From Oscillospiraceae bacterium (lineage in GTDB: Bacteria > Bacillota > Clostridia > Oscillospirales > Oscillospiraceae), in the NCBI GenBank assembly GCA_017445385.1, contig JAFSUG010000001.1, positions 1-64,000 on the forward strand: DNA of 64,000 bases, written 5' to 3'. Position 1 is the stretch's first letter. The number at the start of each line of letters is the position of its first letter. Positions 41,337 to 50,524 of this stretch are shown piece by piece. Under the pieces are notes generated by a model. The model was given only the letters and a program-made list of their open reading frames with translations. It did no database searches and was not told where the DNA came from. Made by a program: the position numbers and the translations under genes.

Positions 41337-42128
41337 ATGTTTTCAAATGAAAAACGGTGCGTCTACGGAAAAAATCAGATTTTAGAGGCGGTTTGCCAGT
41401 TTCGTTTTCCCGCGATCTTGCAGATCGAAACGGGCGTGCCGGCGGAATTCCAGGATGCGATCCGCGCGGTATTTCCGCGCTATGAAAGCCGCAGGGAGCA
41501 GCCGCCCCCAAAGGTGACGGCGCTGCCCGGTCAGCCGCCGAAGGTGGAGCAGCTTCCGGCGGTCACGAACCATGCCTTTTTAACGGCGGACGGAAGCTGG
41601 CGCATCAATCTTGCGCAGGGCTTCATCGCGCTGACGTCGCAGCGTTATACGCGCTGGGAGGAATTTGCGAAAATGCTCGATGCGCCGCTTGCGGCGTTTA
41701 TCCGGATCTATAAGCCGGCGTATTTTGAGCGCGTGGGCTTGCGCTATATTAACGCGTTTTCGCGCAGTGCGCTCGACCTGGAGGAGCATCCGTGGCGCGA
41801 TCTGATCGAGGATCGGTATCTCGGACTCTTAACGGATGAGCTGATCCCGGAGGGGAGCTTTGCCCGCTGCACGCAGGATACGGAGCTTGCGCTGCCGGGC
41901 GGCTGCCGCCTGAAGCTGCACGCCGGTCCCGGCATGGTGCGCCGCGCGGGGCAGCCGGAAAATAACGAGCAGCATTTTATGCTCGATCTGGACGTATCGA
42001 TGAGCGGAAACGTGCAGGTTTCGATGGCGGCTGGCGCAATGAGCACGCTCCATCTCCACGCGGACAGCGTTTTCCGCGATGCGATCACGGACCAATTACA
42101 CGATGCAATGCAGCCGGAAGAGGTGTAA
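41337..42128 (+). CDS. TIGR04255 family protein
   Basis: 263 residues. The N-terminus (YGKNQILEAVCQFRFP) and GSWRINLAQGFIALTSQRYTRWEEF followed by YFERVGLRYINAF are typical of the TIGR04255 family, whose function is unknown. Many members occur in defence or mobile contexts, but here the neighbours are metabolic. A GAGGAG ribosome-binding site precedes the ATG, only 9 bp after the GH1 remnant. The PLP-enzyme gene follows after 3 bp, implying one transcript. Confidence 0.8.
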   Translation: MFSNEKRCVYGKNQILEAVCQFRFPAILQIETGVPAEFQDAIRAVFPRYESRREQPPPKVTALPGQPPKVEQLPAVTNHAFLTADGSWRINLAQGFIALTSQRYTRWEEFAKMLDAPLAAFIRIYKPAYFERVGLRYINAFSRSALDLEEHPWRDLIEDRYLGLLTDELIPEGSFARCTQDTELALPGGCRLKLHAGPGMVRRAGQPENNEQHFMLDLDVSMSGNVQVSMAAGAMSTLHLHADSVFRDAITDQLHDAMQPEEV

Positions 42129-42131
42129 AAA

Positions 42132-43403
42132 TTGAACGGATATGAACTTCTGGGCGTCAGTGAACCGGTACTGGCGTTCGGAGAAACGGTTCTGCGCGAG
42201 CTGAAAGAAACCTTCGAACGGATCGATGCGATCGCCGAGCAGAACCAGTGCAAGGTGCTTGCCGCCATGCATAAAAATAAAGTTAACGCAACCTGCTTTG
42301 CCGCAACCACCGGCTACGGCTACGATGACGTCGGCAGAGAAACGCTCGAAAAGGTCTATGCCGATACGTTCCATACGGAAGCGGCGCTCGTCCGTCCGCA
42401 GATCACCTGCGGAACGCACGCGCTTGCCATCGCGCTGGGCGCAAATCTGCTGCCGGGCGATGAGCTGCTTTCCCCGGTAGGAAAGCCGTATGATACGCTC
42501 GAAGAAGTCATCGGCATCCGCCCGTCAACGTGTTCGCTGAAGGAGTACGGTGTATCGTACCGCCAGGTGGACCTGCTGCCGGGCGACGAATTTGATTATG
42601 ACGGCATTCGCGCCGCCATTACGGAGAAAACGAAGCTCATCACGATCCAGCGTTCCAAGGGCTATGCAACGCGCCTTTCGTTCCCGGTTGAGAAGATCGG
42701 AAAGCTGATCGCGTTCTGCAAATCCTGCAAGCCGGACGTAATCTGCATGGTTGATAACTGCTACGGCGAGTTCGTTGAGCTGCAAGAGCCGTCGGACGTC
42801 GGCGCGGATATGATCGTCGGCTCGCTGATTAAAAACCCCGGCGGCGGACTTGCGCCCATCGGCGGCTATATCTGCGGCAGAAAAGACCTGATCGACCGCT
42901 GCGCCTATCGGCTCTCCGCGCCCGGACTGGGGCAGGAGATCGGCGCAAACCTCGGTCTGCTGCCGAGCCTCTATCAGGGCTTCTTCCTTTCGCCCACCGT
43001 TACCGCGTCTGCGGTCAAGGGCGCGGTGTTTGCCGCGGCGGTGTATGAAAAGCTCGGCTTCCGCGTGATCCCCGGCAGCGCCGTTCCGCGCTGCGATATC
43101 ATCCAGGCGGTGGAGCTCGGCAGCCGCGAAAAGATGCTCGCGTTCTGCGAAGGCATCCAAGCCGCCGCGCCGGTGGATAGCTACGTTACCCCCGTGCCGT
43201 GGGCAATGCCCGGCTATGATGACGAGGTCGTTATGGCGGCAGGCGCGTTCGTGCAGGGCAGCTCCATCGAGCTTTCCGCCGATGGACCGATCCGTCCGCC
43301 CTATGCCGTCTATTTCCAGGGCGGTCTGACGTGGTACCACGCGAAATACGGGATTTTGATGTCCCTGCAAAAGCTGGTTGACGCAAGGCTGGTTACGCTG
43401 TAA
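42132..43403 (+). CDS. PLP-dependent methionine gamma-lyase-like protein (aluminium-resistance family)
   Basis: 423 residues of the fold-type I PLP family labelled methionine gamma-lyase or aluminium resistance protein (YnbB-like). The start is a TTG at 42132, six bases after AGAGGTG; no nearby in-frame ATG fits. Motifs: YGYDDVGRETLEKVYA, CGTHALAIAL, the Lys-containing IQRSKGYATR, DNCYGEFVE and SLIKNPGGGLAPIGGYI. The true substrate is uncertain. It precedes a DMT-type permease gene by 15 bp. Confidence 0.85.
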   Translation: MNGYELLGVSEPVLAFGETVLRELKETFERIDAIAEQNQCKVLAAMHKNKVNATCFAATTGYGYDDVGRETLEKVYADTFHTEAALVRPQITCGTHALAIALGANLLPGDELLSPVGKPYDTLEEVIGIRPSTCSLKEYGVSYRQVDLLPGDEFDYDGIRAAITEKTKLITIQRSKGYATRLSFPVEKIGKLIAFCKSCKPDVICMVDNCYGEFVELQEPSDVGADMIVGSLIKNPGGGLAPIGGYICGRKDLIDRCAYRLSAPGLGQEIGANLGLLPSLYQGFFLSPTVTASAVKGAVFAAAVYEKLGFRVIPGSAVPRCDIIQAVELGSREKMLAFCEGIQAAAPVDSYVTPVPWAMPGYDDEVVMAAGAFVQGSSIELSADGPIRPPYAVYFQGGLTWYHAKYGILMSLQKLVDARLVTL

Positions 43404-43418
43404 AGGAGAAAGAGAAAA

Positions 43419-44375
43419 ATGTGGTTTATCTATGCGCTGATCTGCCTGCTCGGCTGGGGCTTTGCGGATCTGTTCTATAAAAAAAGCGCCGATCCCGATG
43501 ATCGGTACTCCCATTTGAAGGTTGCCGTTTGGGTCGGACTCGTCATGGGTGTTTGCGCGCTGATCCTGCTGCCGTTCGCCGAACATGGCTATGCCGTTTT
43601 GAATTTTGAAAATCTCATCAAGTATTCTCCGGCGTCGCTTGCCTATATCATCTCCATGGTGATCGGCTATGCCGGTATGCGGTATCTGGAGATCTCCATC
43701 ATTTCGCCCGTGCAGAATGCCTCCGGCGCGCTTTCCACGATTGTGATGGTTGCGTATTTTATGTTCGTTGGTCGCATGGCAAGTATTACCGAGGAGTTTT
43801 CAACGCTCGACATCATCGGCACGGTTCTGATCGTCCTTGGCGTGATCGCGCTTGCCGTCGTTGAGCATCAGCTCTCCCGTGCCGAGCGTGAACAGGCGGA
43901 AAAGAAGTACCGCTTCGGCGCGCTTGCGCTGCTGTTCCCGATCGCCTACTGCATCTTCGATACGATCGGCACGGCTGCCGATGGCATTATCCTCGATGAA
44001 GAGGTCGGGCTCGGACTCGGCGAGATCGACGTGCTCGTGCTCTACGGGCTGACGTTCCTTGCCGCCGGCATCATCGCGTGGGTGTTTCTGCTGCTCCGCA
44101 ACAAGAAGGCATATAATCCGTTCGCAGGCAAAGAGCTTGCCACGAAGGGCGTTGCCGCCTGCTTTGAGGAATTCGGTCAGGTATTCTACGTGTTCGCCAT
44201 GGCGCAAAACCCCGTTGTTGCCGCGCCGATGGTCGCATCGTACTGCATCGTGTCCGTGCTGCTTTCCCGAATCTTCCTCAAGGAGAAACTGAAAGCGTCG
44301 CAGTATGCGTGCGTTGCGGCGGTCATCGCAGGTATCGTGCTGCTCGGCATCTCGGAAGGTCTTGCCGAGGCATAA
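43419..44375 (+). CDS. EamA/DMT-family transporter
   Basis: 318 residues with about ten transmembrane helices in two EamA-like halves. The first starts at FIYALICLLGWGFADLFYKKS and the second near LLFPIAYCIFDTIGTAADG. A cytoplasmic basic stretch (EREQAEKKYR) separates the halves. It is expected to export or import a small metabolite across the membrane. Co-transcription with the PLP lyase suggests an amino-acid-related substrate. The ribosome-binding site is AAAGGAG. Confidence 0.87.
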   Translation: MWFIYALICLLGWGFADLFYKKSADPDDRYSHLKVAVWVGLVMGVCALILLPFAEHGYAVLNFENLIKYSPASLAYIISMVIGYAGMRYLEISIISPVQNASGALSTIVMVAYFMFVGRMASITEEFSTLDIIGTVLIVLGVIALAVVEHQLSRAEREQAEKKYRFGALALLFPIAYCIFDTIGTAADGIILDEEVGLGLGEIDVLVLYGLTFLAAGIIAWVFLLLRNKKAYNPFAGKELATKGVAACFEEFGQVFYVFAMAQNPVVAAPMVASYCIVSVLLSRIFLKEKLKASQYACVAAVIAGIVLLGISEGLAEA

Positions 44376-44390
44376 TTGTGCAGTGTTTCT

Positions 44391-44425
44391 AAAAAGCAGC
44401 CGAAACAATCGGCTGCTTTTTGTTT
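44391..44425 (+). terminator. terminator after the DMT transporter
   Basis: AAAAAGCAGCCG (44391-44402) pairs perfectly with CGGCTGCTTTTT (44410-44421), followed by GTTTATTTT. Confidence 0.88.
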
Positions 44426-44449
44426 ATTTTACCTATTTACTCTGACGCT

Positions 44450-44486
44450 TTAGCATGGTAAAGTGTTAGCGTGATAATTCGTTAGC
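44450..44486 (+). repeat. three TTAGC repeats at 16-bp spacing upstream of the ABC operon
   Basis: TTAGC recurs at 44450, 44466 and 44482 in a 16-bp register (TTTAGCATG, GTTAGCGTG, GTTAGCACA). The first unit also contains the inverted repeat CTTTA/TAAAG. They lie 35-70 bp upstream of the binding-protein gene and may include a promoter (TGATAA at 44472) or operator. Function is inferred only from position. Confidence 0.4.
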
Positions 44487-44520
44487 ACAAAAAACTTTTT
44501 CAAGAAATGAGGACAACACC

Positions 44521-45342
44521 ATGAAAAAACTGATTGCTCTGCTTCTGGCGCTCACGCTTGTGTTCGCGCTGGCAGCCTGCGGCGAAACCGCAACGACCGA
44601 AACCACCGAAACTACCGAGACCACCGAGACTGCCGAAGCCCGCACCTTCGTCATGGGCATCGACGCCGAGTATCCGCCCTTCAGCTACATCGATGACAAC
44701 GGCGAATACACCGGCTTCGACGTGGAGGTTTGCAAAGCCGCTTGCGAAAAGCTCGGCTGGGACTTCCAGGTGTTCGGCGTAAACTGGGATGAAAAGCTGA
44801 TCCAGCTCGATGCCGGCGAATGCGACTGTGTCTGGTCCGGCATGACCATCCTTGACAGCATGAAGGAAAGCGGCTACGTGATCTCCGAGCCGTACTATGA
44901 TAACACGCAGGTCATCCTCGTTAAGGAAGACAGCGACATCGCTTCTTCGGCTGACCTCGCCGGCAAGGCGGTAGCCGTTCAGCTCGGCACCTCCGGCGAA
45001 GCGCTCCTGCAGGGCGACCTTGCGGACCTCGCTGCAACGTTCGGCGAAACCGTCACCTGCGACAGCTTCCTCAAGTGCTTCACGGAGCTTGGCGGCGGCG
45101 CTGTTGACGCGGTGTTCGTTGATATGCCGGTGGCAGTTGCCTACGCGGCGCAGAACGAAGGCTTCAAGATCATCGATGAGCAGCTCGGCGCCGAGCAGTA
45201 CGGCATCGCGTTCCGCGCGGACGACGCTGAAACTTGCGCAGCCATCGAAGGCGCTGTTGCAGAGCTGGTTGCCGACGGCACTTACGCTGCAATCGCAGAG
45301 AAGTACCCCGACATCGTAAACAACCTGCTCTTCCTGCAGTAA
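44521..45342 (+). CDS. amino acid ABC transporter substrate-binding lipoprotein
   Basis: 273 residues. The signal peptide ends in a lipobox (FALAAC, Cys20), so it is a membrane-tethered lipoprotein. A Thr/Glu-rich linker made of repeated TET units spans about 23-40. The SBP_bac_3 domain follows: FVMGIDAEYPPFSYIDDNGEYTGFDVEVCKA, then CDCVWSGMTI and AVQLGTSGEALL. It captures an amino acid for the permease and ATPase encoded downstream. A strong hairpin after the gene may raise its level above theirs. Confidence 0.93.
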   Translation: MKKLIALLLALTLVFALAACGETATTETTETTETTETAEARTFVMGIDAEYPPFSYIDDNGEYTGFDVEVCKAACEKLGWDFQVFGVNWDEKLIQLDAGECDCVWSGMTILDSMKESGYVISEPYYDNTQVILVKEDSDIASSADLAGKAVAVQLGTSGEALLQGDLADLAATFGETVTCDSFLKCFTELGGGAVDAVFVDMPVAVAYAAQNEGFKIIDEQLGAEQYGIAFRADDAETCAAIEGAVAELVADGTYAAIAEKYPDIVNNLLFLQ

Positions 45343-45371
45343 GAAAGCAGCTCCATATTCGGAGCGCGAAA

Positions 45372-45398
45372 CCCGAAAGCGGCGCATCCGCTTTCGGG
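45372..45398 (+). terminator. intercistronic hairpin in the ABC operon
   Basis: CCCGAAAGCGG (45372-45382) pairs perfectly with 45388-45398 around CGCAT, followed by CTTTG but no long T-run. It lies between the binding protein and permease genes and probably works as an mRNA stabiliser or partial terminator. Confidence 0.6.
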
Positions 45399-45441
45399 CT
45401 TTGCGCCGTTTACTGCAAACCCATACAGAAAGAGGAACTCT

Positions 45442-46089
45442 ATGGATTTACTGACTATGATCGCCAAAATGAGCGAAGGTCTCGGCAGAACCTGCGCGAT
45501 CTTCTTTTTGACGCTTCTGTTTTCTCTGCCGCTCGGCATGATCGTTGCGCTGCTGCGCATGAGCAAAAGCAAGGTCGTTTCCGGTGTTGTCCGTTTTATA
45601 ATCTCCGTTTTGCGCGGAACGCCGCTGATGCTCCAGCTTCTCGCGGTCACCTACGGCCCGTATTACCTGTTCGGCATCTCGATCTCGCGCAATAAGCTGA
45701 TTCCGGTTGTGATTGCGTTTGCGATCAACTATGCGGCGTACTTTGCCGAAATCTACCGCGGCGGTATCGAATCGATCCCTGTCGGGCAGTACGAGGCGGC
45801 GCAGGTGCTTGGTTTTACGAAAGCGCAAACCTTCCTGCGTATTGTGCTGCCGCAGGTTGTCAAGCGCATCTTGCCGTCCGTAACCAATGAGATCATCACG
45901 CTTGTAAAAGATACGTCCATCGCCTTTACCGTTTCGTATCAGGAGATGTTCACAATCGGCAAGCAGATCGCAAACTCGCAAACGAGCTTTTTGCCGTTCG
46001 TTGTTGCCGGCGTGTTCTATTTCGCGTTCAACGCGATCGTGGACTTCGTCATGGGCAAGGCGGAAAAAGCAATGGATTATTACAAGTAA
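45442..46089 (+). CDS. amino acid ABC transporter permease
   Basis: 215 residues with about five transmembrane helices. It is of the polar-amino-acid HisM/GlnP type: AIFFLTLLFSLPLGMIVALLRMS, the RGTPLMLQL motif, and the ATPase-contacting EAAQVLGFTKAQTFLRIVLPQ loop. It forms the membrane channel for the adjacent substrate-binding protein. The ATG is preceded by AGAAAGAGGAACTCT. Confidence 0.94.
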   Translation: MDLLTMIAKMSEGLGRTCAIFFLTLLFSLPLGMIVALLRMSKSKVVSGVVRFIISVLRGTPLMLQLLAVTYGPYYLFGISISRNKLIPVVIAFAINYAAYFAEIYRGGIESIPVGQYEAAQVLGFTKAQTFLRIVLPQVVKRILPSVTNEIITLVKDTSIAFTVSYQEMFTIGKQIANSQTSFLPFVVAGVFYFAFNAIVDFVMGKAEKAMDYYK

Positions 46090-46101
46090 GGAGGGAACAC
46101 C

Positions 46102-46854
46102 GTGAACGTACTGCGTATTCAGAATGCGGAAAAGCACTTCGGCGATCTGCAGGTTTTGCGGGATATTTCCCTCACTGTGGACCATGGCGAGGTCGTTTCC
46201 ATCATCGGGCCGTCCGGCTCCGGCAAATCCACGCTGCTGCGCTGCGCAACGTTTCTGGAAACGCTCGATGGCGGCGAGATCGATTACATGGGCGAAGCCG
46301 CCGTGCGCACGGAGGATGGCAAGGTGGTCTACGCGAAGGACCTCAATGCCTTCCGCCGCCAGTTCGGGCTCGTGTTTCAGAATTTTAACCTGTTTCCGCA
46401 TTATACCGTTCTGAAAAACCTGATGGATGCGCCGGTTACGGTGCTGAAACGCCCGAAGGCGGAAGTGCGCGGCGAGTGCATGGAGCTGCTGCGCAAAATG
46501 GGACTGGAGGATAAGGCGGACGCCTATCCCTGCCAGCTTTCCGGCGGTCAGCAGCAGCGCGTTTCCATTGTGCGCGCGCTTGCCATGAAGCCGCAGATTC
46601 TGTTTTTCGATGAGCCGACCTCCGCGCTCGATCCGGAGCTGACGGGCGAGGTTCTGAAGGTTATCAAGCAGCTTGCCGAGGAGAAGATGACCATGGTCAT
46701 CGTTACGCATGAGATGGCGTTTGCCCGCGCTGTGAGCGACCGCGTGATCTTTATGGACGGCGGCGTGATCGTGGAGCAGGGCAAGCCCGAGGACGTCTTC
46801 GGCGATACGCAGCAGGAGCGCACGCGCCAATTCCTGCGCAATTATCAGCAATGA
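46102..46854 (+). CDS. amino acid ABC transporter ATP-binding protein
   Basis: 250 residues. Walker [10 protein letters not shown] (about 36-44), Q-loop [13 protein letters not shown], signature LSGGQQQR, and Walker [15 protein letters not shown] with His switch THEMAFA are all intact. The start is a GTG at 46102, seven bases after AAGGAGG. It energises the importer. Its stop overlaps the epimerase start by ATGA. Confidence 0.95.
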   Translation: MNVLRIQNAEKHFGDLQVLRDISLTVDHGEVVSIIGPSGSGKSTLLRCATFLETLDGGEIDYMGEAAVRTEDGKVVYAKDLNAFRRQFGLVFQNFNLFPHYTVLKNLMDAPVTVLKRPKAEVRGECMELLRKMGLEDKADAYPCQLSGGQQQRVSIVRALAMKPQILFFDEPTSALDPELTGEVLKVIKQLAEEKMTMVIVTHEMAFARAVSDRVIFMDGGVIVEQGKPEDVFGDTQQERTRQFLRNYQQ

Positions 46855-47609
46855 AAAAGAACTATGCAGTCCTCGATCCAACGGGGAATATTACCGCGCT
46901 CGCGGAAATGACGGCGCCGGAATTGCGCGCTGAAACCGCGTCTGCGATCATGGTGAAAGAACCGGCGGTTGAGCAGGTCGGCTTCGTTGCGTTCCCGAAA
47001 ACGGGAAGCGTGGAGCTGCAGATGGCAGGCGGCGAATTTTGCGGAAATGCGACGCTTTGCGCCGGAATCCTCGGCTGCGTGCAGTGGAAAACCGGCTCTG
47101 TGCAGGTCCGCGCCTCCGGCGCGGAGCAGCCGCTGACCGTTTCGGCAACGCGCATTTCGGAAAATGCGTTCGATGCCGAAGGCGAGCTGCCGCTGCCGAT
47201 TTCCGTAGCGGTGCTGCGGCTGCCTGCGCCAAATGGGGAGATGGAAGTCCCCGTTGCGCGGTTTTCCGGCATTTGCCATGCCATCGTTACGCAGCCAATG
47301 CAGCGCGAAACGGCGGAGCGGCTCGTGCGTGAATGGTGCGATTTTTTGCAAGCCGATGGCATGGGCATCCTCTTCTGGAATGAAGCGGAGCAAAGCATGA
47401 AACCGCTCGTCTACGTCCCGTCCGCCGATACGCTTTTTTGGGAAAGCTCGTGCGCGAGCGGCTCCGCCGCGGTCGGCGCGTGGCTTTCGCAAAGGCAGAA
47501 CGCGCCGGTTACCGTTTCGATCCGCCAGCCCGGCGGAACGCTTGAAATATCCGCTTCAAACAACCGCATTTTGCTCCGTGAGCGGGTTCGGATTCGGAAA
47601 GGACGGTAA
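46851..47609 (+). CDS. diaminopimelate-epimerase-fold protein, possible amino acid racemase
   Basis: 252 residues with two DapF-like halves. Both catalytic-type Cys are present: [13 protein letters not shown] (near 63-75; the last Cys aligns with the DapF GNGxRC Cys) and [16 protein letters not shown] (near 200-215). Related proteins include PhzF and the histidine racemase CntK. Its ATGA overlap with the transporter ATPase suggests it acts on the imported amino acid. The lysine genes nearby do not include other dap genes, so true DapF is less likely. Confidence 0.75.
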   Translation: MKKNYAVLDPTGNITALAEMTAPELRAETASAIMVKEPAVEQVGFVAFPKTGSVELQMAGGEFCGNATLCAGILGCVQWKTGSVQVRASGAEQPLTVSATRISENAFDAEGELPLPISVAVLRLPAPNGEMEVPVARFSGICHAIVTQPMQRETAERLVREWCDFLQADGMGILFWNEAEQSMKPLVYVPSADTLFWESSCASGSAAVGAWLSQRQNAPVTVSIRQPGGTLEISASNNRILLRERVRIRKGR

Positions 47610-47627
47610 GTCACAACATATAGCGTC

Positions 47628-47672
47628 AATCGGCGCGGCATAACCTACAGGTTGTGCCGTGCCGATTTTTTT
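47628..47672 (+). terminator. terminator of the amino acid ABC/epimerase operon
   Basis: An 18-base arm (47628-47645) pairs with 47650-47667 around TACA with two mismatched or wobble positions, followed by a run of seven T residues. Confidence 0.85.
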
Positions 47673-47747
47673 ACAAGAACAGAAAAAATTGGTTGTTTTT
47701 TTCGGCTTTTTTCTGCGAAATCACCGTTTTTTGGAAGCTGAAATTTA

Positions 47748-47776
47748 TTGACTTTTCGGGCTATTTTCGGTAAAAT
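47748..47776 (+). promoter_or_regulatory. promoter of the surface-polysaccharide cluster
   Basis: TTGACT (47748-47753), a 17-bp spacer and TAAAAT (47771-47776). It is the only clear promoter before the cluster. A 100-base leader follows to the first start codon at 47876. All 14 genes downstream are closely packed. Confidence 0.75.
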
Positions 47777-47875
47777 CATAGGACAATCAATTATCTTCCC
47801 GAAGTGGCGCTTTTTTTCGGGAAAACCGCCGAAAGAACGCGGCGGTAAACGCGGACAGAATGGGAGTACAGCCCG

Positions 47876-49306
47876 ATGGATAAACAGCAACTTAAAACGC
47901 AAAACAGTGGTGAACGCGCGAGAAAACCGCATGCGCAAATCAAGAGAAATCCGTGGCTCCGAATCTGGAAGCTGCTCAATATTATTGCGATCACGGGGCT
48001 TTTCGCCGCCTGTTGGTATCTCTTCTATGACAAGGAAATGCTGATCCCGTTCTTTGCGCGCGGAAATTTGGTTGTGATCGTGCTGTTCATGGTGTTCTAT
48101 CTCCTGTTCGCGCGCATCTACGCGGCGTTTTCCGTTTCGCTGATGCGCATTCGCGAGCTGGCCTACAGCCAGTCGCTGGCGATCGGGCTTTCAAACGTGC
48201 TGATTTATATCGTTATCAGCCTGCTTTCGCATGGCTTTGTGGCGGTGCTGCCGCTGCTTGTAACCATGCTTGCGCAGATGCTGCTTGCGATCGTTTGGTC
48301 GTATTGTGCGCACAGCCTTTATTATCGGAGGTTCAAACCGGCGGAAACGGTTGTGGTCTGGGATTCCCGCCAGGGACTGGAGGAAAAAATCAAAGAATAC
48401 AACCTCTATCTCCGCTTCAACGTCACAAAGAGCGTCTACATAGCCGATTGCATGCAGGATATCGGCGCAACGCTGCAGGGCGCAAAGGTTGTGTTCCTCT
48501 ACGGCATCCGCAGCGGCGAGCGCAACGATATCGTGAAATACTGCGTGAAAAACGGCGTTAAGGCATATGTGATCCCGTGCGTCGGCGATCTTCTGATGAA
48601 GAGCGCAATACCGGTCAATATGATGCATCTGCCGGTTTATATGCTGCAGCGGCATAGCCCGGGACCTGAATATCGGCTTATAAAGCGCGCGTTCGATCTG
48701 ATCGCCTCGGCGATCGCGCTGCTGATCCTTTCGCCGCTGATGCTCGTGGTTGCGCTGCTCGTCCGGCGAGACGGCGGTCCGGCGTTCTATAAGCAGACGC
48801 GCCTTACGAAAGACGGCAAGACCTTCAAGCTGATCAAATTCCGCAGTATGCGCACCGACGCCGAAAAGGACGGCGTCGCGCGTCTGTCCACCGGCGAAAA
48901 CGACGATCGCATCACGCCCGTCGGGCGTTGGATCCGCCGCTTCCGCGTGGATGAGCTGCCGCAGTTTTTGAACGTTCTGCGCGGCGATCTTTCGATCGTC
49001 GGACCGCGTCCGGAGCGTCCGGAAATCGCCGAAAAGTATGAAGAGGAGATTCCGGAATTCGCGCTGCGGCTGCAAGTAAAGGCGGGCATCACCGGCTATG
49101 CGCAGGTTTACGGCAAGTATAATACAACGGCGTATGATAAGCTGCTGCTGGATCTGCATTATATCTCAAAGGCAAGCGTGTACCAGGATTTGCAGATCAT
49201 GCTTGCAACGGTGAAGATCCTCTTCGAGCCGGAGAGCACGGAGGGCGTCGAGGTCGGGCAGACGACGGCAATCGGCGAAAGAGAGCATGAGAAAGTCGGC
49301 GTTTAA
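47876..49306 (+). CDS. undecaprenyl-phosphate phosphosugar transferase (WbaP/exopolysaccharide initiating type)
   Basis: 476 residues. Two to five N-terminal transmembrane helices (about 30-145) precede a loop domain. The C-terminal bacterial sugar transferase domain contains IKRAFDLIASAIALLILSPLM, then KFRSMRTDAE, RRFRVDELPQFLNVLRGDLSIVGPRPE and AGITGYAQVYGKYNT. It transfers a phosphosugar to undecaprenyl phosphate, beginning each repeat unit on the inner membrane face. It is the first gene of the cluster. The sugar is not predictable. Confidence 0.93.
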   Translation: MDKQQLKTQNSGERARKPHAQIKRNPWLRIWKLLNIIAITGLFAACWYLFYDKEMLIPFFARGNLVVIVLFMVFYLLFARIYAAFSVSLMRIRELAYSQSLAIGLSNVLIYIVISLLSHGFVAVLPLLVTMLAQMLLAIVWSYCAHSLYYRRFKPAETVVVWDSRQGLEEKIKEYNLYLRFNVTKSVYIADCMQDIGATLQGAKVVFLYGIRSGERNDIVKYCVKNGVKAYVIPCVGDLLMKSAIPVNMMHLPVYMLQRHSPGPEYRLIKRAFDLIASAIALLILSPLMLVVALLVRRDGGPAFYKQTRLTKDGKTFKLIKFRSMRTDAEKDGVARLSTGENDDRITPVGRWIRRFRVDELPQFLNVLRGDLSIVGPRPERPEIAEKYEEEIPEFALRLQVKAGITGYAQVYGKYNTTAYDKLLLDLHYISKASVYQDLQIMLATVKILFEPESTEGVEVGQTTAIGEREHEKVGV

Positions 49307-49333
49307 GCGTTCGCCGAACGAGGGCGTGAGAGT

Positions 49334-50509
49334 ATGAGCAATCAAAAGAAAGCCGTAATCGTGGGCGGCAGCAACGGGATCGGCCTTGCGCTGGCGTCGC
49401 AGCTGATCAGCCGCGGCTACTTCCTTGAAATCTGCGATATTGCGGACGTTGAGGAAGGCGTTTTGCCTGCGCAGAGCTACGGCTTCCACCGCTGCGATCT
49501 GCGCGATTTCGATGAAACGCCGTTCAAAGCGCTTGCGGCGGATGCGGACGTTGAAATTCTGCTTTATACGGCAGGCATCGGGCGCATCGCGGATTTTCAG
49601 TTCCACCATACGGCGGAAATTGAAAAAATACTGGCTGTGGATACCGTTTCCGCGCTGAAGGTTTTCCGCATTTTTTATGAACGGCTGCTCGGCGATCAGC
49701 CGTTCTATGCCGGCGCAATGGGCAGCATCAGCGGATGGCTGTCGTCGCCGAGCGCATCTGTCTACGCGGCGGCGAAAGCAGGGCTTGTCCGTTTCATCGA
49801 ATCTGTGAATATTGAGCTGGAAGCCTACGGCAGCGCAAATCGGATTTTGGACGTATCGCCGGCTTCGTTCGGCGGAACGAAATTCTATGGCGGAAAGAAC
49901 GATCTTTCGCAAACGCTTCCGCTTGCGGAGCAGATCCTATCCAGTCTTTTCCGCCGTGAAACGCGGCTGATTCCGCAGTATGAAGAAACGTTCCGCGGCG
50001 TGCTGGAACGCTATCGGGACGATCCCCATGCCTACGGGATGCACAGCTATGCATACAAGAAGCAGTCCGGGCGGCTGGATAATGAAAAGCGCGTTGTGAT
50101 TGGCTACCTTTCGGGCACGTTCGACCTGTTCCACGTGGGGCATCTGAATCTGCTCCGCCGCGCGAAGCAGCAGTGCGATTATCTGATCGTTGGCGTGCAT
50201 GGCAGCGGCGCATGGAAGGGAAAAGAAACGTTCATTCCGCTTGACGAACGCAAGGAGATTGTCGGCGCGTGCAAATACGTGGACAAAGTCGTCGATTCCT
50301 GCTTGGAAGATTCCGATGCGTGGGAGCTTTGGCATTTTGATAAGCTGTTCGTCGGCTCGGACTATAAGGGGACGCCGCGGTTTGAGCGGTATGAAAAGGT
50401 GCTGGGCGAAAAGGGCGTTGAGATCGTCTATTTCCCGTATACGAAAAGCACCAGCAGTACGCAGATCCGCAAAACGGTTCTGCTGAAAACGAAAGACATT
50501 GAAGCGTAA
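49334..50509 (+). CDS. SDR oxidoreductase - cytidylyltransferase fusion
   Basis: 391 residues. Residues 1-235 are a short-chain dehydrogenase: NAD motif GGSNGIG (11-17), Ser in GSISGW, and catalytic Y144/K148 in VYAAAK. Residues about 253-385 are a TagD-like cytidylyltransferase: GYLSGTFDLFHVGHLNLL with HVGH at 267-270 and the late STSSTQIRKT motif. It probably makes a CDP-polyol after reducing a precursor, used by the CDP-glycerol-transferase-like protein encoded next. This reductase/cytidylyltransferase pairing parallels TarJ/TarI, but with unrelated folds. The polyol is unknown. Confidence 0.88.
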   Translation: MSNQKKAVIVGGSNGIGLALASQLISRGYFLEICDIADVEEGVLPAQSYGFHRCDLRDFDETPFKALAADADVEILLYTAGIGRIADFQFHHTAEIEKILAVDTVSALKVFRIFYERLLGDQPFYAGAMGSISGWLSSPSASVYAAAKAGLVRFIESVNIELEAYGSANRILDVSPASFGGTKFYGGKNDLSQTLPLAEQILSSLFRRETRLIPQYEETFRGVLERYRDDPHAYGMHSYAYKKQSGRLDNEKRVVIGYLSGTFDLFHVGHLNLLRRAKQQCDYLIVGVHGSGAWKGKETFIPLDERKEIVGACKYVDKVVDSCLEDSDAWELWHFDKLFVGSDYKGTPRFERYEKVLGEKGVEIVYFPYTKSTSSTQIRKTVLLKTKDIEA

Positions 50510-50524
50510 GCTGAGGGGCAAACA

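Noticed and set aside
44586-44640. ACCGAAACC-type repeats as a CRISPR or microsatellite locus
   Set aside because: They lie in frame within the lipoprotein linker and encode repeated Thr-Glu-Thr; there are no spacers. No CRISPR array was seen anywhere in the window.
45448-46881. 477-codon minus-strand frame
   Set aside because: It is antisense to the ABC permease and ATPase genes, which carry all the expected motifs.
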